From a bacterium (GTDB taxonomy: Bacteria; SZUA-182; DTGQ01), in contig JBFLZW010000078.1 in NCBI GenBank assembly GCA_040755755.1, forward strand, positions 21,328 to 85,327: a stretch of DNA of 64,000 nt, given 5' to 3'. Positions 9,350 to 17,412 of the stretch are shown piece after piece (the first letter of the stretch is position 1; each line of letters starts with the position of its first letter). The notes under the pieces were generated by a model. It ran no database searches. It was not told the origin of the DNA and saw nothing but the letters and a program-made list of their open reading frames with translations. The translations under genes were made by a program, and so were the position numbers.

Positions 9350-9538
9350 ATGGAAAATAAAGAATTTATGACCACAAAGCAGGTAGCGGAATTTCTAACC
9401 CTGAGCATCCCATACATCAAGAAGCTGCTCAGGTTAAAAGCTATCCCGGCTTACAAAATTGGTAAGCGGTGGGTATTTGAGAAGAACGAAATTTTAAACT
9501 GGGTTGAATCTCAAAAACAAAAGGTAGCCACACGATGA
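9350..9538 (+). CDS. Excisionase/MerR-type helix-turn-helix DNA-binding protein
   Basis: A 62-residue protein with the excisionase-type winged helix: MTTKQVAEFLTLSIPYIKKLLR is the helix-turn-helix, and AYKIGKRWVFEKNEILNWV is the wing plus last helix. Such proteins bind DNA; some are phage or plasmid excisionases, others are toxin-antitoxin-like or general regulators. No integrase is adjacent, so true excisionase activity is doubtful. The start has AAGGAG at good spacing. Its TGA overlaps the ATG of the next gene (ATGA), so the two are translationally coupled and probably work together. Confidence 0.75.
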   Translation: MENKEFMTTKQVAEFLTLSIPYIKKLLRLKAIPAYKIGKRWVFEKNEILNWVESQKQKVATR

Positions 9539-9936
9539 GCATCGAGGTAATGGAATTATTCGATATCTTTTCAGGAACCTTCGGCAAGGAAAAGGCTCAG
9601 TTAGTAGTGAAGGATATTGAAGCGCTGATAAGTGACCATAAACGGGAATTGGCAGCGAAAGATGATGTCCGGGAAGTTAGAGATGATGTCCGGGAAGTTA
9701 GAGATGATGTCCGGGAAGTTAGAAGTGATATCCAGAAAGTTGATACTAGACTATCTGAAACCGAGCTTAAACTGACCAAAGAAATAGAATCGGTCAAACT
9801 GGAAATAGAGAAAGTCAGATCGGAGATAGAGCAGGCAAAAACCAGCACAGTTAAATGGGTTGTCGGTTGGGTTGCCGGTCTTTTGATTGCCTATACAGGA
9901 GCAATTTTCACCTTGCTTATGTTATTTAAGAAATAG
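9535..9936 (+). CDS. Coiled-coil protein with C-terminal membrane anchor (DUF1640-like)
   Basis: The 133 residues have three parts. A short N-terminal helical part is followed by a long charged coiled coil containing three identical DDVREVR heptads and then SDIQKVDTRLSETELKL and IESVKLEIEKVRSEIEQAK. A single C-terminal transmembrane helix (VVGWVAGLLIAYTGAIFTLLMLF) ends in two lysines. This layout resembles bacterial DUF1640/CCDC90-type proteins of unknown role. It starts inside the stop codon of the HTH gene. The triplicated heptad comes from a 21-bp tandem DNA repeat. It probably sits in the inner membrane with the coil in the cytoplasm. Confidence 0.6.
   Translation: MSIEVMELFDIFSGTFGKEKAQLVVKDIEALISDHKRELAAKDDVREVRDDVREVRDDVREVRSDIQKVDTRLSETELKLTKEIESVKLEIEKVRSEIEQAKTSTVKWVVGWVAGLLIAYTGAIFTLLMLFKK
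9659..9722 (+). repeat. 21-bp tandem repeat, three copies
   Basis: Three consecutive, almost perfect copies of GATGATGTCCGGGAAGTTAGA inside the coiled-coil gene, each encoding one DDVREVR heptad. Copy-number change would keep the frame and alter coil length by one heptad. Confidence 0.8.
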
Positions 9937-10070
9937 TCGATCCCGGAAGCTGTTAGCGGCAGCATTCCAGAACCTAGCTGTCATTGGTCCGAACCTATGG
10001 GACCATACCCTCATCCCCTGTCAGGGTAAAAAAGACCTCTGTACGTATAAGCAGCAACAAAGTTTTATAA

Positions 10071-11213
10071 TCATAACAGCACGCGGTCAATCACCCCGCC
10101 GCCCAGGACCTTATCTCCCTGGTAGAAAACCACAGACTGCCCTCTGGCGATTGATTTTTCCGGCTCCTGGAAGCGGACCAATACCGCATCATCGTCCTGA
10201 TTTTCCAGGGGTACGATGATTACCGGACGGGGCCTGTGCCGGTAGCGGATCTGTGCCCAGGCTGCCAGGGGGTCTCCGGGTGCATCGGTCAGCATCCAGT
10301 TCATCCGGGTAGCTATCAGCTCATGGCGGTACGTCTCGGTTTCAGCGCCGACGATAACGGCATTTCGTTCCGGGTCGATGGAAAGGACATATAACGGTGA
10401 TGGGTTATAGAGGCCAAGCCCCCGGCGCTGGCCGATCGTGTAGGAGTAAATCCCCTTATGGCTGCCGAGCACTTCTCCCTGCCGGTTCAGAATCGGCCCG
10501 CTGCCCCTGTCCTGATACTCTTTCCGGCTCCTTAAAAATCCGGTATAATCACCCTGCGGGAGGAAGCAGATTTCCTGGCTTTCCGGCTTATCATGCACCG
10601 GCAGATCAAACTCTCTGGCCATGATTCGGATATCTTCCTTAGTATATGAACCCAGGGGAAACAGAATATGCCGAAGCTGTGCCTGCGTCAGGGTATAGAG
10701 GAAATAGGACTGGTCCTTGCGCTCATCCCTGGCCCGCTGCAAATAGAATCTTTTTGATTCCGGGTCTTGAGCCAGGGATACATAATGGCCGGTGGCCAGA
10801 AAATCAAACCCCATCGCGCGGGCTGTGTCAAGGAGAGCGCCGAATTTTATCCCCCGATTGCAGGGAATGCAGGGGTTTGGCGTCCTGCCAGCCAGATATT
10901 CCCGGCAGAAATACTCGACTACCTCCTTCTGGAATTCCTGCCGGACATCGATAGCATAAAAAGGAATGTCCAGCTTCCGGCAGACTCTTTGAGCATCCTC
11001 GGCTCCCTGGTGAGTTTCCCGGCTGGTGAGAGCAGGTCGAGATTCACCGCTGCCGGAAGAAGAAAATTTCGGCAGCATGAGGTGAGCTCCTGCTACCTCA
11101 TGGCCCTGCCTGACCAGCAGGCAGGCGGCTGTCGAGGAATCCACCCCGCCGCTCATGGCTACCAGCACCCGTGAATTTTTCACCGGATTAATTCCGGCTC
11201 CTGCGTACATCAT
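10071..11213 (-). CDS. mnmA: tRNA-specific 2-thiouridylase MnmA
   Basis: A 380-residue cytoplasmic enzyme that thiolates uridine 34 of tRNA-Lys, -Glu and -Gln using ATP and a persulfide. The PP-loop SGGVDSS lies at residues 21-27. NPCIPCNRGIKF gives the nucleophilic cysteine (Cys118), ATGHYV follows, and SQEICFLPQGDY gives the second catalytic cysteine (Cys216). The C-terminal beta-barrel with ARGQSVVFYQGDKVLGGG is complete. A Ser/Gly-rich stretch at residues 50-70 separates the first strand from the next helix. Start ATG 11213 has GAGG five bases upstream. It follows the UPF0280 gene by 26 bases, so the two are probably one transcript. tRNA-Gln(TTG), one of its substrates, is also in this window at 31.2 kb. 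Confidence 0.95.
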   Translation of the reverse strand: MMYAGAGINPVKNSRVLVAMSGGVDSSTAACLLVRQGHEVAGAHLMLPKFSSSGSGESRPALTSRETHQGAEDAQRVCRKLDIPFYAIDVRQEFQKEVVEYFCREYLAGRTPNPCIPCNRGIKFGALLDTARAMGFDFLATGHYVSLAQDPESKRFYLQRARDERKDQSYFLYTLTQAQLRHILFPLGSYTKEDIRIMAREFDLPVHDKPESQEICFLPQGDYTGFLRSRKEYQDRGSGPILNRQGEVLGSHKGIYSYTIGQRRGLGLYNPSPLYVLSIDPERNAVIVGAETETYRHELIATRMNWMLTDAPGDPLAAWAQIRYRHRPRPVIIVPLENQDDDAVLVRFQEPEKSIARGQSVVFYQGDKVLGGGVIDRVLL

Positions 11214-11239
11214 ACACCTCGCTGCAAAATAATGATTGA

Positions 11240-11962
11240 TTAACTCCGCCTTATATTTACCTTTCCCCAGAATCCTGCCCGGTCATCCTTGATAATGACT
11301 GCACCTTCCACTCCCTCGATCATTTGAGCAGCGGCCAGGGCCTGATCGATGTCTTCCGTGGTCTTGACCATGTTGCCGATCGCGGTGGCAGCGGCATCGG
11401 CCAGGGCGGCAGATGGGGAAATGATCACTACGGCGTCCGCCTGGCCAAAGCTCAGGGAGTGCCCGACGGTCCCGGAAGAGGTGCATATGCCCAGGGGGGA
11501 CCATTCAGGCTCGATTTCCAGGGAAATTTTATTACTGAAGGGAGATTTCCCGGCAAATATTCTCACCCGGCGTTGTATGGAGCTGCACAGAAATATATCT
11601 CCGCCATTCTCAACAATGACCTGCTGACAATGATTAAGGAGTTCCCGGCCGACATGTTCCGCTACGGCACCGGCTACTGCCGCCATCGGCCCGACTCCGG
11701 CCTTCCGGCTGGCCAGGATCATGGAGGAGACAATCCCTGTGGCATTGCTGTCATCGGGCAGAGGCTCCAGGCTGGTCAGAAAGACAGGGTTTTGGCCGAT
11801 GTACTGCTCCAGCACAGCCCGGCAGCTCAGCGTCGCTTTTCGCGCCTGCTCCTGCAAATTTTTCTCTGCCAGAATAAACAAATCCGTCTCCCTGACGACA
11901 ACCGGGAAAGAAGTCAGGTCGTCAGACTGGCACCCGTGGCGGTATATTCTTGGTTCATACAT
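11240..11962 (-). CDS. UPF0280-family protein (ApbE-like fold)
   Basis: A 240-residue protein beginning MYEPRIYR and continuing with VVVRETDLFILAE, SSMILASRKAGVGPMAAVAGAVAEHVG, VIVENGGDIFL and CTSSGTVGHSLSFGQADAVVI. These features match UPF0280, a family distantly related to the flavin transferase ApbE, with no established reaction. Full length for the family. It lies just upstream of mnmA on the same strand. The start agrees with the family's N-terminus, and an extended -10 box (TGGTATAAT) ends only eight bases before the ATG. No Shine-Dalgarno site is visible, so the messenger may be leaderless. Confidence 0.85.
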   Translation of the reverse strand: MYEPRIYRHGCQSDDLTSFPVVVRETDLFILAEKNLQEQARKATLSCRAVLEQYIGQNPVFLTSLEPLPDDSNATGIVSSMILASRKAGVGPMAAVAGAVAEHVGRELLNHCQQVIVENGGDIFLCSSIQRRVRIFAGKSPFSNKISLEIEPEWSPLGICTSSGTVGHSLSFGQADAVVIISPSAALADAAATAIGNMVKTTEDIDQALAAAQMIEGVEGAVIIKDDRAGFWGKVNIRRS

Positions 11963-11970
11963 ATCAATGC

Positions 11971-11976
11971 ATTATA
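11971..11976 (-). promoter_or_regulatory. Extended -10 promoter placed for a leaderless transcript
   Basis: On the minus strand TGGTATAAT carries a perfect -10 hexamer (11971-11976) with the TGn extension. The predicted start of transcription, six or seven bases on, falls within about three bases of the UPF0280 ATG at 11962. No convincing -35 box is seen, as is usual for extended -10 promoters. Confidence 0.4.
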
Positions 11977-12057
11977 CCAGCTATGACCGTAAAAGGGTAC
12001 ACAAAAATTATGATGGGATATGATGGAATGCCTGAAATCCGGCAGTCTCGAAAATGC

Positions 12058-12085
12058 TTGCTATATTCTTATAACATGGTATTAT
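12058..12085 (+). promoter_or_regulatory. Candidate promoter for the SatD-like gene
   Basis: TTGCTA (12058-12063), a 16-base spacer and TATTAT (12080-12085), 113 bases before the start at 12199. No other candidate of this quality lies between the two divergent genes. Confidence 0.4.
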
Positions 12086-12198
12086 GAGAGCCTTGAATTA
12101 TCACCGAGGTTATCAGTGGGATTATCACTGAACAGGTACAGGGACAAAACCCGGGAACATATGACGGGGCAAAATCAGAGGTCAAAAGGTCATAACCC

Positions 12199-13215
12199 AT
12201 GAAAAATGAATCGCAATCCTTATCTATTGGCATTTTCGCAGATCTTATCGGTTTACAGGATCTTCCCAGCCGCGGGCAGTTGCTGGGACGCCTGCGGATG
12301 CTGATGGACAAGATCAACACCACATTTCGCGACACCATCAAAGTTGATTTCATGATCATCACCGATACGGAATTCAAGGCCGCAGTTGACCGGAGTTTCC
12401 CCATGCAGGACTTTCTGGCTCTCTACGAAGAGGAATTCGGAAAAGATGTGGGAACCCACATCGGGATCGGGCTCGGAGCACTGGGGTCTCCCCAGGAAAA
12501 GGAGCCCGGCGGATGCTTCTATGCTGCCAGGGGGGCCATGACTCAGGCCAGAAAGACTGGACAGTATATAGTTTTTCAGGGATTCGAAGTGAATGAGGCC
12601 ATTAATGCCCTGTTCTACTTTATCCATGAGATGAATGAGGCGATGACCGAGCGCCAGCGTAAAATCATTGATGTTTATCGCAAGAGCGGTGATATCGTCT
12701 CCGTAGCCAGTGAATTGTACCTTCCCAAACAGGCTGTGTTCGATTCGATCAAAGCCGCCAAGTACGATGTCTATAGCGCTGCCTGGCGCGGATTGCAGGA
12801 GCTTTTAAAGCTTGATATCCAGCTTCCCGCACCAGCAGGCGATCGACAGCGGCAGCAACAGCCTTATCAGCAACAGCAGCAATCTGCATACCGTGGCAAG
12901 GGTTATCAACGGGAATCAGCCCGCGGTCGCCGTGACCGTGAAGCTGGCCGCGGTCGCCGTGACCATGAAGGCGACCGTGAAGCCGCTGGCCGCACGTATC
13001 GGGGCCGTGAAGGCGATCGTACCTCTCGTGACCACGAAGCGGGCCGGGGCCATGAACAGGGCCGCAGCCATAAGTCAGCCTCCGGCTATCGATCGGCCCG
13101 TGGTGAAAGTCATCGACCGGGAAGGCCGGGGCCCAAAAGCCCGCGATCGAACAAACCCCGGCCAAACAAACCGGGCGGACAGAAAAAGGCCAGGCATCCA
13201 CGAAACCCTCAATAA
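12199..13215 (+). CDS. SatD-like protein with Arg/Gly-rich disordered tail
   Basis: 338 residues in two clearly different halves. Residues 1-210 resemble the SatD family: SIGIFADLIGLQDLPSRGQLLGRL, IITDTEFKAAVDRS, GIGLGALGSPQEKEPGGCFYAARGA, then a helix-turn-helix-like part (MTERQRKIIDVYRKSGDIVSVASEL). SatD proteins are poorly characterised and usually treated as possible DNA-binding or cyclase-like regulators. Residues 215-338 are low complexity: a glutamine run, repeated RGRRDREAGRGRRDHE units, and a Lys/Pro/Arg end typical of RNA- or DNA-binding disordered tails. The composition change is abrupt and the tail is internally repetitive. The family name is moderately sure; the tail's nucleic-acid role is inference. 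Confidence 0.6.
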   Translation: MKNESQSLSIGIFADLIGLQDLPSRGQLLGRLRMLMDKINTTFRDTIKVDFMIITDTEFKAAVDRSFPMQDFLALYEEEFGKDVGTHIGIGLGALGSPQEKEPGGCFYAARGAMTQARKTGQYIVFQGFEVNEAINALFYFIHEMNEAMTERQRKIIDVYRKSGDIVSVASELYLPKQAVFDSIKAAKYDVYSAAWRGLQELLKLDIQLPAPAGDRQRQQQPYQQQQQSAYRGKGYQRESARGRRDREAGRGRRDHEGDREAAGRTYRGREGDRTSRDHEAGRGHEQGRSHKSASGYRSARGESHRPGRPGPKSPRSNKPRPNKPGGQKKARHPRNPQ

Positions 13216-13456
13216 TATAAAGCCAGAGGGCATTCAAACTTGTTATGCCTGTTTCTATTTTACTGCTTGATGTACTTCATTCGTATGGACATGAGGGTGT
13301 CCATCTTTCCACCTGGTAGCTTCCATGCCATCAAGTGTTCTCCACAAGCGTGAGGATTCAGCTTGCGCCTGCTTTGATCGTCCCCCCTTCAATCCATCCG
13401 AGAACCAGGTCTTTATCAGCCGATTTAGTTAATAAAAGGAGCTTTGCACCTACGTC

Positions 13457-15007
13457 ATGATCATGCCCCGGCCCTGGGTTATCGCAGTGAGTTTACTTGT
13501 GCTCTTCCTCTCCATCAAATCCGGCACCTGGACAGCAGTATCCAGCTCCATCGACCGGGCAGCGGCATCCGTCCGAATGGCATACAATCCCGGCGACAGC
13601 ACGCCATCATTCTCCCCTGGCGACCGCATAGCCCCATCCATCCTCGCACCATCCCCCTCAACAACCGCCCCCACCCCCCCCTCCGCCCGCGCACCATCCA
13701 GCCGCAGGCGTGAAGTCCCTGTCCATCAGAAAGCTGGCTTTCGCCTCAACGAGAGCCATACGAAAGTCGGCTGTACTGCCTGTCATCCCAAACGGCAGCG
13801 CACGGGGGGGAAGGAAAACGCGGGGAAGAAGAAGGAGAATTGCGGATTCTGCCACGGTTTTCAGCATGATCTCCCGGCAGGATTGACCTGCACGATGTGT
13901 CACTCCCTGGAGTCTTTTTCCCGGATTAATGATTATCGGCATCTTCTCAATGACTTCTGGCGGGTCGGGGTGCATAGGACGCTCTCCTGCCGTGAGTGTC
14001 ATCCTGACCTGCGATTCAAGGGGACACCGCGAGAGTGCGTTTATTGCCACGTGGAGAGAAGGCAGGATGCTCCTCCTCCTCACGGGCTGAAGCTGGGCAA
14101 TGATTGCCAGCAGTGCCATTCTCCGTATGGCTGGCAGCCGGTAAAGTTCCAGCACCCAGGATTTATCCTGGGGCCGGCCCATCGAAGCCTGAACTGTCTG
14201 GATTGCCATCCGGGCTATGAGTTTACCAATGTCCAGCCCTATTGCTATAGCTGCCATAAACGGGAGTTTCACGGCCTGGCCGGGTTTGATCATGCCGCAG
14301 CCGGGCTGCCCTACGATTGCCGCAAGTGCCATAGTCTGTACGCTTTCACCGCCCCGGTCTCCTACCGCGACCACCAGTCCGGGCTCATCACCCAGGGAAG
14401 ACACAAGAGCGCAGCCTGTCTGGATTGCCATCGGCAGCGGGTCTTTTACGGGCTCAGCGGAGAGTGCCGGAACTGTCATCAAAAGGACTATAACGCTGCA
14501 AAAAACCCGAACCATGCATCCAGCGGCTTTCCCCTTGACTGTACGCTATGTCACGAGTCCACCGATTTTTCCTGGGAAAGCGGCTGGAAAGACCACCTGT
14601 GGTGGCCGCTCCAGGGTATGCACGCACTCCAGAGCTGCATCGATTGCCACCGGGACGGTGTTTATGCAGGAAAGAGCCCGCTCTGTGTGAGCTGCCATCA
14701 ATCCGACTATGCGGGAGCAAAAGAGCCGGACCACCAGGCAATCGGATTGCCGACCAGTTGTGATCAGTGTCACCGGGACAGTCATACCTCCTGGAATCAG
14801 GCCACCTTCAATCATCCCTTGCCCCTGACCGCTCAGCATGCCGGTATCGGCTGCACGGAATGTCACAAGGAGCCGGGCAATTTCGCCGCTTTTGTCTGCA
14901 CGGATTGCCATCTGCGTCAGAACACAAGTCCCCTTCACCGGGGGGTGAGCGGATATAGCTATGACAGTCAATCCTGCTATTATTGCCACCCTCAAGGGCA
15001 GAGCTGA
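13457..15007 (+). CDS. Secreted 18-heme c-type cytochrome
   Basis: The 516-residue protein has an N-terminal signal sequence, a Pro/Ser/Thr linker (about residues 50-85) and then 18 CxxCH heme c sites, from CTACH to CYYCH. No CxxCH-free domain longer than about 50 residues follows the linker. Spacing is regular, with units of the form C..CH...Y...P.H...G.P..C..CH....W, as in large multiheme electron conduits. Distal histidines are frequent. It should act as a periplasmic or outer-surface electron wire. The next gene, 17 bases on, encodes an outer-membrane barrel, so a porin-cytochrome conduit is the best hypothesis. The ATG has AAAGGAG about 15 bases upstream, a long spacing; a different start a few codons away is possible. 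Confidence 0.88.
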   Translation: MIMPRPWVIAVSLLVLFLSIKSGTWTAVSSSIDRAAASVRMAYNPGDSTPSFSPGDRIAPSILAPSPSTTAPTPPSARAPSSRRREVPVHQKAGFRLNESHTKVGCTACHPKRQRTGGKENAGKKKENCGFCHGFQHDLPAGLTCTMCHSLESFSRINDYRHLLNDFWRVGVHRTLSCRECHPDLRFKGTPRECVYCHVERRQDAPPPHGLKLGNDCQQCHSPYGWQPVKFQHPGFILGPAHRSLNCLDCHPGYEFTNVQPYCYSCHKREFHGLAGFDHAAAGLPYDCRKCHSLYAFTAPVSYRDHQSGLITQGRHKSAACLDCHRQRVFYGLSGECRNCHQKDYNAAKNPNHASSGFPLDCTLCHESTDFSWESGWKDHLWWPLQGMHALQSCIDCHRDGVYAGKSPLCVSCHQSDYAGAKEPDHQAIGLPTSCDQCHRDSHTSWNQATFNHPLPLTAQHAGIGCTECHKEPGNFAAFVCTDCHLRQNTSPLHRGVSGYSYDSQSCYYCHPQGQS

Positions 15008-15024
15008 AAAAGGGAAGGGGTGAT

Positions 15025-16401
15025 ATGGGGAAGAGAATAATTACCCTGTCCGGCTTCCTGATCCTCATAACCCTTGCGGGAGCTTTGCGGACACTGTGCC
15101 TGGCTGCTGAAGTTGAAGCGCAAGCGCCAGCCCAAGCCCATTCTCAAGCTCAAACTCACGGAGAGAAGATTAAATTTCGCGGCCAGATGCGGGCGGATTT
15201 TTCCCAATATTCGTATGAAGGGGCAGGGGATGGCAGGTGGCAGGCGGGTACGCGGTTCATGCTGAAGTCGGTTCGGCTTCCGGTCGAAGGGCTGGGGATG
15301 GAGACAGACTTTCGGTATCGGTATTACAACAGCGAGTGGAAGCGCAGCCTGAAGGCCCTGTATGAAATGGCGGTTTTTCACCGTCCGTCCGCTGAGGGCA
15401 TCTATTGGAAAGGAGGGCGGTTCAACCTCTATGATCTTTCCGGCATCGGTGAGCTGGATGGTGTGGCCGCAGGGTGGAGCTTTTCCCGGAATTTTCTTGG
15501 CGGCCTGTACCGGGGATCGGAGCCGGACCTGACTGAAATCAAGACAGACACTGATTACCGGAAGACCGGCTTATTCCTCAATTACCACCAGCCGGGCGGG
15601 TTTCAGGCCATTGGTTCCTGGAATCAGATCACCTATGCCGGGCTGCGTGAGCGGACGTTTCTCTATGACCAGCTCTTTGTGCCGCTCTGGAAAAGGATCT
15701 ACTGCTACCAGCATGCGGAGTACGAGCTTGGACCGCAGACAGAAGACCAGTTGAGCCGGTTTTTTTTCAACGGCCGCTTTGATCTGAACCGATCCATCTC
15801 CATGACCGGCTCGTATTACCAGGGGAAAGGGTATGATTATCACCGGATGCTCCTTGAGAAAACCAAGGCCGGGCTAACACCCGCCACCGAAGATCTTGAG
15901 CCGTATTACTGGTATCAGGACCTTGGCTTTCGGCTCAGCGGAAAACCAACGCAGGGACAGCGGATCAGCGGCCATATCTCAGTGGCCCAAAGGGAGAGGG
16001 GAGGGGACATTTTACCGCGCTGCGGGGTCAGCTATTTTATCGATGGGCTGCCGGGAGGGCTGCTCGGAGAAAGGGTAGGGGGGGGAGTGAACTTCAGCCG
16101 GTGCATTGAGGCTCAAACCATCGGAAGCCGCCGGGGAGCGCAAACCCGCAGGGACATGCTCTCCCTTGAAATGAATAGTGAGCTGAAGGACTGGCTCACC
16201 GTAAGCCTTGGCTATACCAATTATACCTTTCAACTGGTGGAGGAAGGGACCGAGATTATTTCTCCTCCTGATTCCAGCGAATATGAGCTTGGCTTTTCTG
16301 CCCGGGTCAGCCGGAAATTCCTGATATACGGCTCTACCCGCTATAGGGTGGATAACTATAATTCCTGGCAGAATTACCTGTCACTGATATACCGGCTGTA
16401 G
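15025..16401 (+). CDS. Outer-membrane beta-barrel protein paired with the 18-heme cytochrome
   Basis: About 458 residues from ATG 15025, which has AAGGGAAGGGG upstream. A signal peptide ends near CLAAE, followed by a short Ala/Gln/Pro linker (AQAPAQAHSQAQ). The rest alternates polar and hydrophobic residues with many aromatics at strand ends, as in a transmembrane barrel: KFRGQMRADFSQYSY, METDFRYRYYNSEW, WLTVSLGYTNYTFQL and a final NYLSLIYRL. No named domain is recognised. Position suggests it is the barrel that holds the cytochrome across the outer membrane, as MtrB or PCC porins do, but homology to those was not shown. An earlier in-frame start at 14983 overlaps the cytochrome gene and lacks a ribosome site. 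Confidence 0.65.
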   Translation: MGKRIITLSGFLILITLAGALRTLCLAAEVEAQAPAQAHSQAQTHGEKIKFRGQMRADFSQYSYEGAGDGRWQAGTRFMLKSVRLPVEGLGMETDFRYRYYNSEWKRSLKALYEMAVFHRPSAEGIYWKGGRFNLYDLSGIGELDGVAAGWSFSRNFLGGLYRGSEPDLTEIKTDTDYRKTGLFLNYHQPGGFQAIGSWNQITYAGLRERTFLYDQLFVPLWKRIYCYQHAEYELGPQTEDQLSRFFFNGRFDLNRSISMTGSYYQGKGYDYHRMLLEKTKAGLTPATEDLEPYYWYQDLGFRLSGKPTQGQRISGHISVAQRERGGDILPRCGVSYFIDGLPGGLLGERVGGGVNFSRCIEAQTIGSRRGAQTRRDMLSLEMNSELKDWLTVSLGYTNYTFQLVEEGTEIISPPDSSEYELGFSARVSRKFLIYGSTRYRVDNYNSWQNYLSLIYRL

Positions 16402-16510
16402 CATCCATCACCCCGACCCTCCATAACAACTCGAAGGGGAGGGCGGGTTTTTAGCAAAAACAGGACCCGCCCGCCCCCTGCCCGGCAGATTATTCAGGAA
16501 GCACTAAAAA

Positions 16511-17089
16511 CTATAGGTTTTTCAAATAGATAACATAAATCAGCCTGTCTCCGCCTTCTACCTGAGTGGCGGCAATCCGCAAACTGTAGTTGTATGGCCA
16601 GAGAGTTGAAAAACGGGAACGCTCCGGCTTTTCCGGCTCCTCCGGCATCCGGAAATAGAGGAGTCCGTGCTTTGTTTCTCCAGGATTAATAACCATACTC
16701 TTCAGCTCCACTGCATTCAGGTACTCATCGATATATTTCTCAGGCCATGCCTCCGAGGCCAGGAGGGGATAGATAATCTGGTCAGCCTTGAGTAAGAGCA
16801 CCTCGCTGCTTTGGATCTGATATGTCTTGCTGCTTCTGTTTGAAATAATTACCTCAAGGACTAAAATGTTCCTTTCCGTAAAGTCTAATCCAAAGGCTTG
16901 ACAGGATTTATCCTTATCGAAATAATCATCCACCGCGATAATGAGCCCCTTTTTATTTTGTCCCTGGGGGTAGAGGTCAGCTCCACGGGAAGGAAGAGGT
17001 GGAATTCTGAACTGCCGGTGTGCACATCCGGCAGCAGTGAAAATCCCAATCAGGAAAAACATTTTCAGGAATAAGTATATTTTTTTCAT
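16511..17089 (-). CDS. Hypothetical lipoprotein
   Basis: A 192-residue protein with a hydrophobic leader (MFFLIGIFTAAGC) that ends in a lipobox, TAAGC, at about residue 22. The body is mostly beta-type with a possible immunoglobulin-like pattern: RNILVLEVIISNRSSKTYQIQ, then VLLLKADQIIYPLL, and PGETKHGLLYFRMPE near the end. It resembles conserved-hypothetical lipoproteins whose domain handles 'free' beta-strand contacts, but I do not recognise a named family. It is transcribed away from the YNTLWPLWSP gene and converges on the barrel gene. A GC-rich hairpin with no T-run (16441-16472) lies between the two stops. Confidence 0.6.
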   Translation of the reverse strand: MKKIYLFLKMFFLIGIFTAAGCAHRQFRIPPLPSRGADLYPQGQNKKGLIIAVDDYFDKDKSCQAFGLDFTERNILVLEVIISNRSSKTYQIQSSEVLLLKADQIIYPLLASEAWPEKYIDEYLNAVELKSMVINPGETKHGLLYFRMPEEPEKPERSRFSTLWPYNYSLRIAATQVEGGDRLIYVIYLKNL

Positions 17090-17412
17090 GACTAATTACC
17101 TCAATATATAAAGTTGCGCTTTATACCTCATTTCTATTTTGGCATATTAACTTTGGTAAAACAACATGTTTCCATTTCAGGCCGATTTTTTAAGATTAAA
17201 AAACACGGTTTATCCTTCGGATTTATCGGCCTTATAAAGGTTTCATTTCAACTGCTTCTTTAAAGTTTACATAATATCCCTTATCAGACGTTAAAGCAGG
17301 AGGAATCCAGGGAGATCATAAGGGAGATCATAACGGGATGAAAAGCTTTTCCGTCTGATTTTATTGGCACGGATCATTAACTACCGGTCACTGAAAAAAG
17401 GAGGAGATGTGT
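17090..17412. other. Gene-free region between divergent genes
   Basis: AT-rich spacer between the lipoprotein (minus) and the secreted YNTLWPLWSP gene (plus). It contains a 12-bp direct repeat, GGGAGATCATAA, twice in a row near 17310-17334. No consensus promoter, RNA structure or small gene could be supported. Confidence 0.5.

Noticed and set aside
16441..16472. GGGCGGGT/ACCCGCCC hairpin as an intrinsic terminator
   Set aside because: The stem is good, but neither strand has a T-run after it, so I mention it only in the lipoprotein entry.
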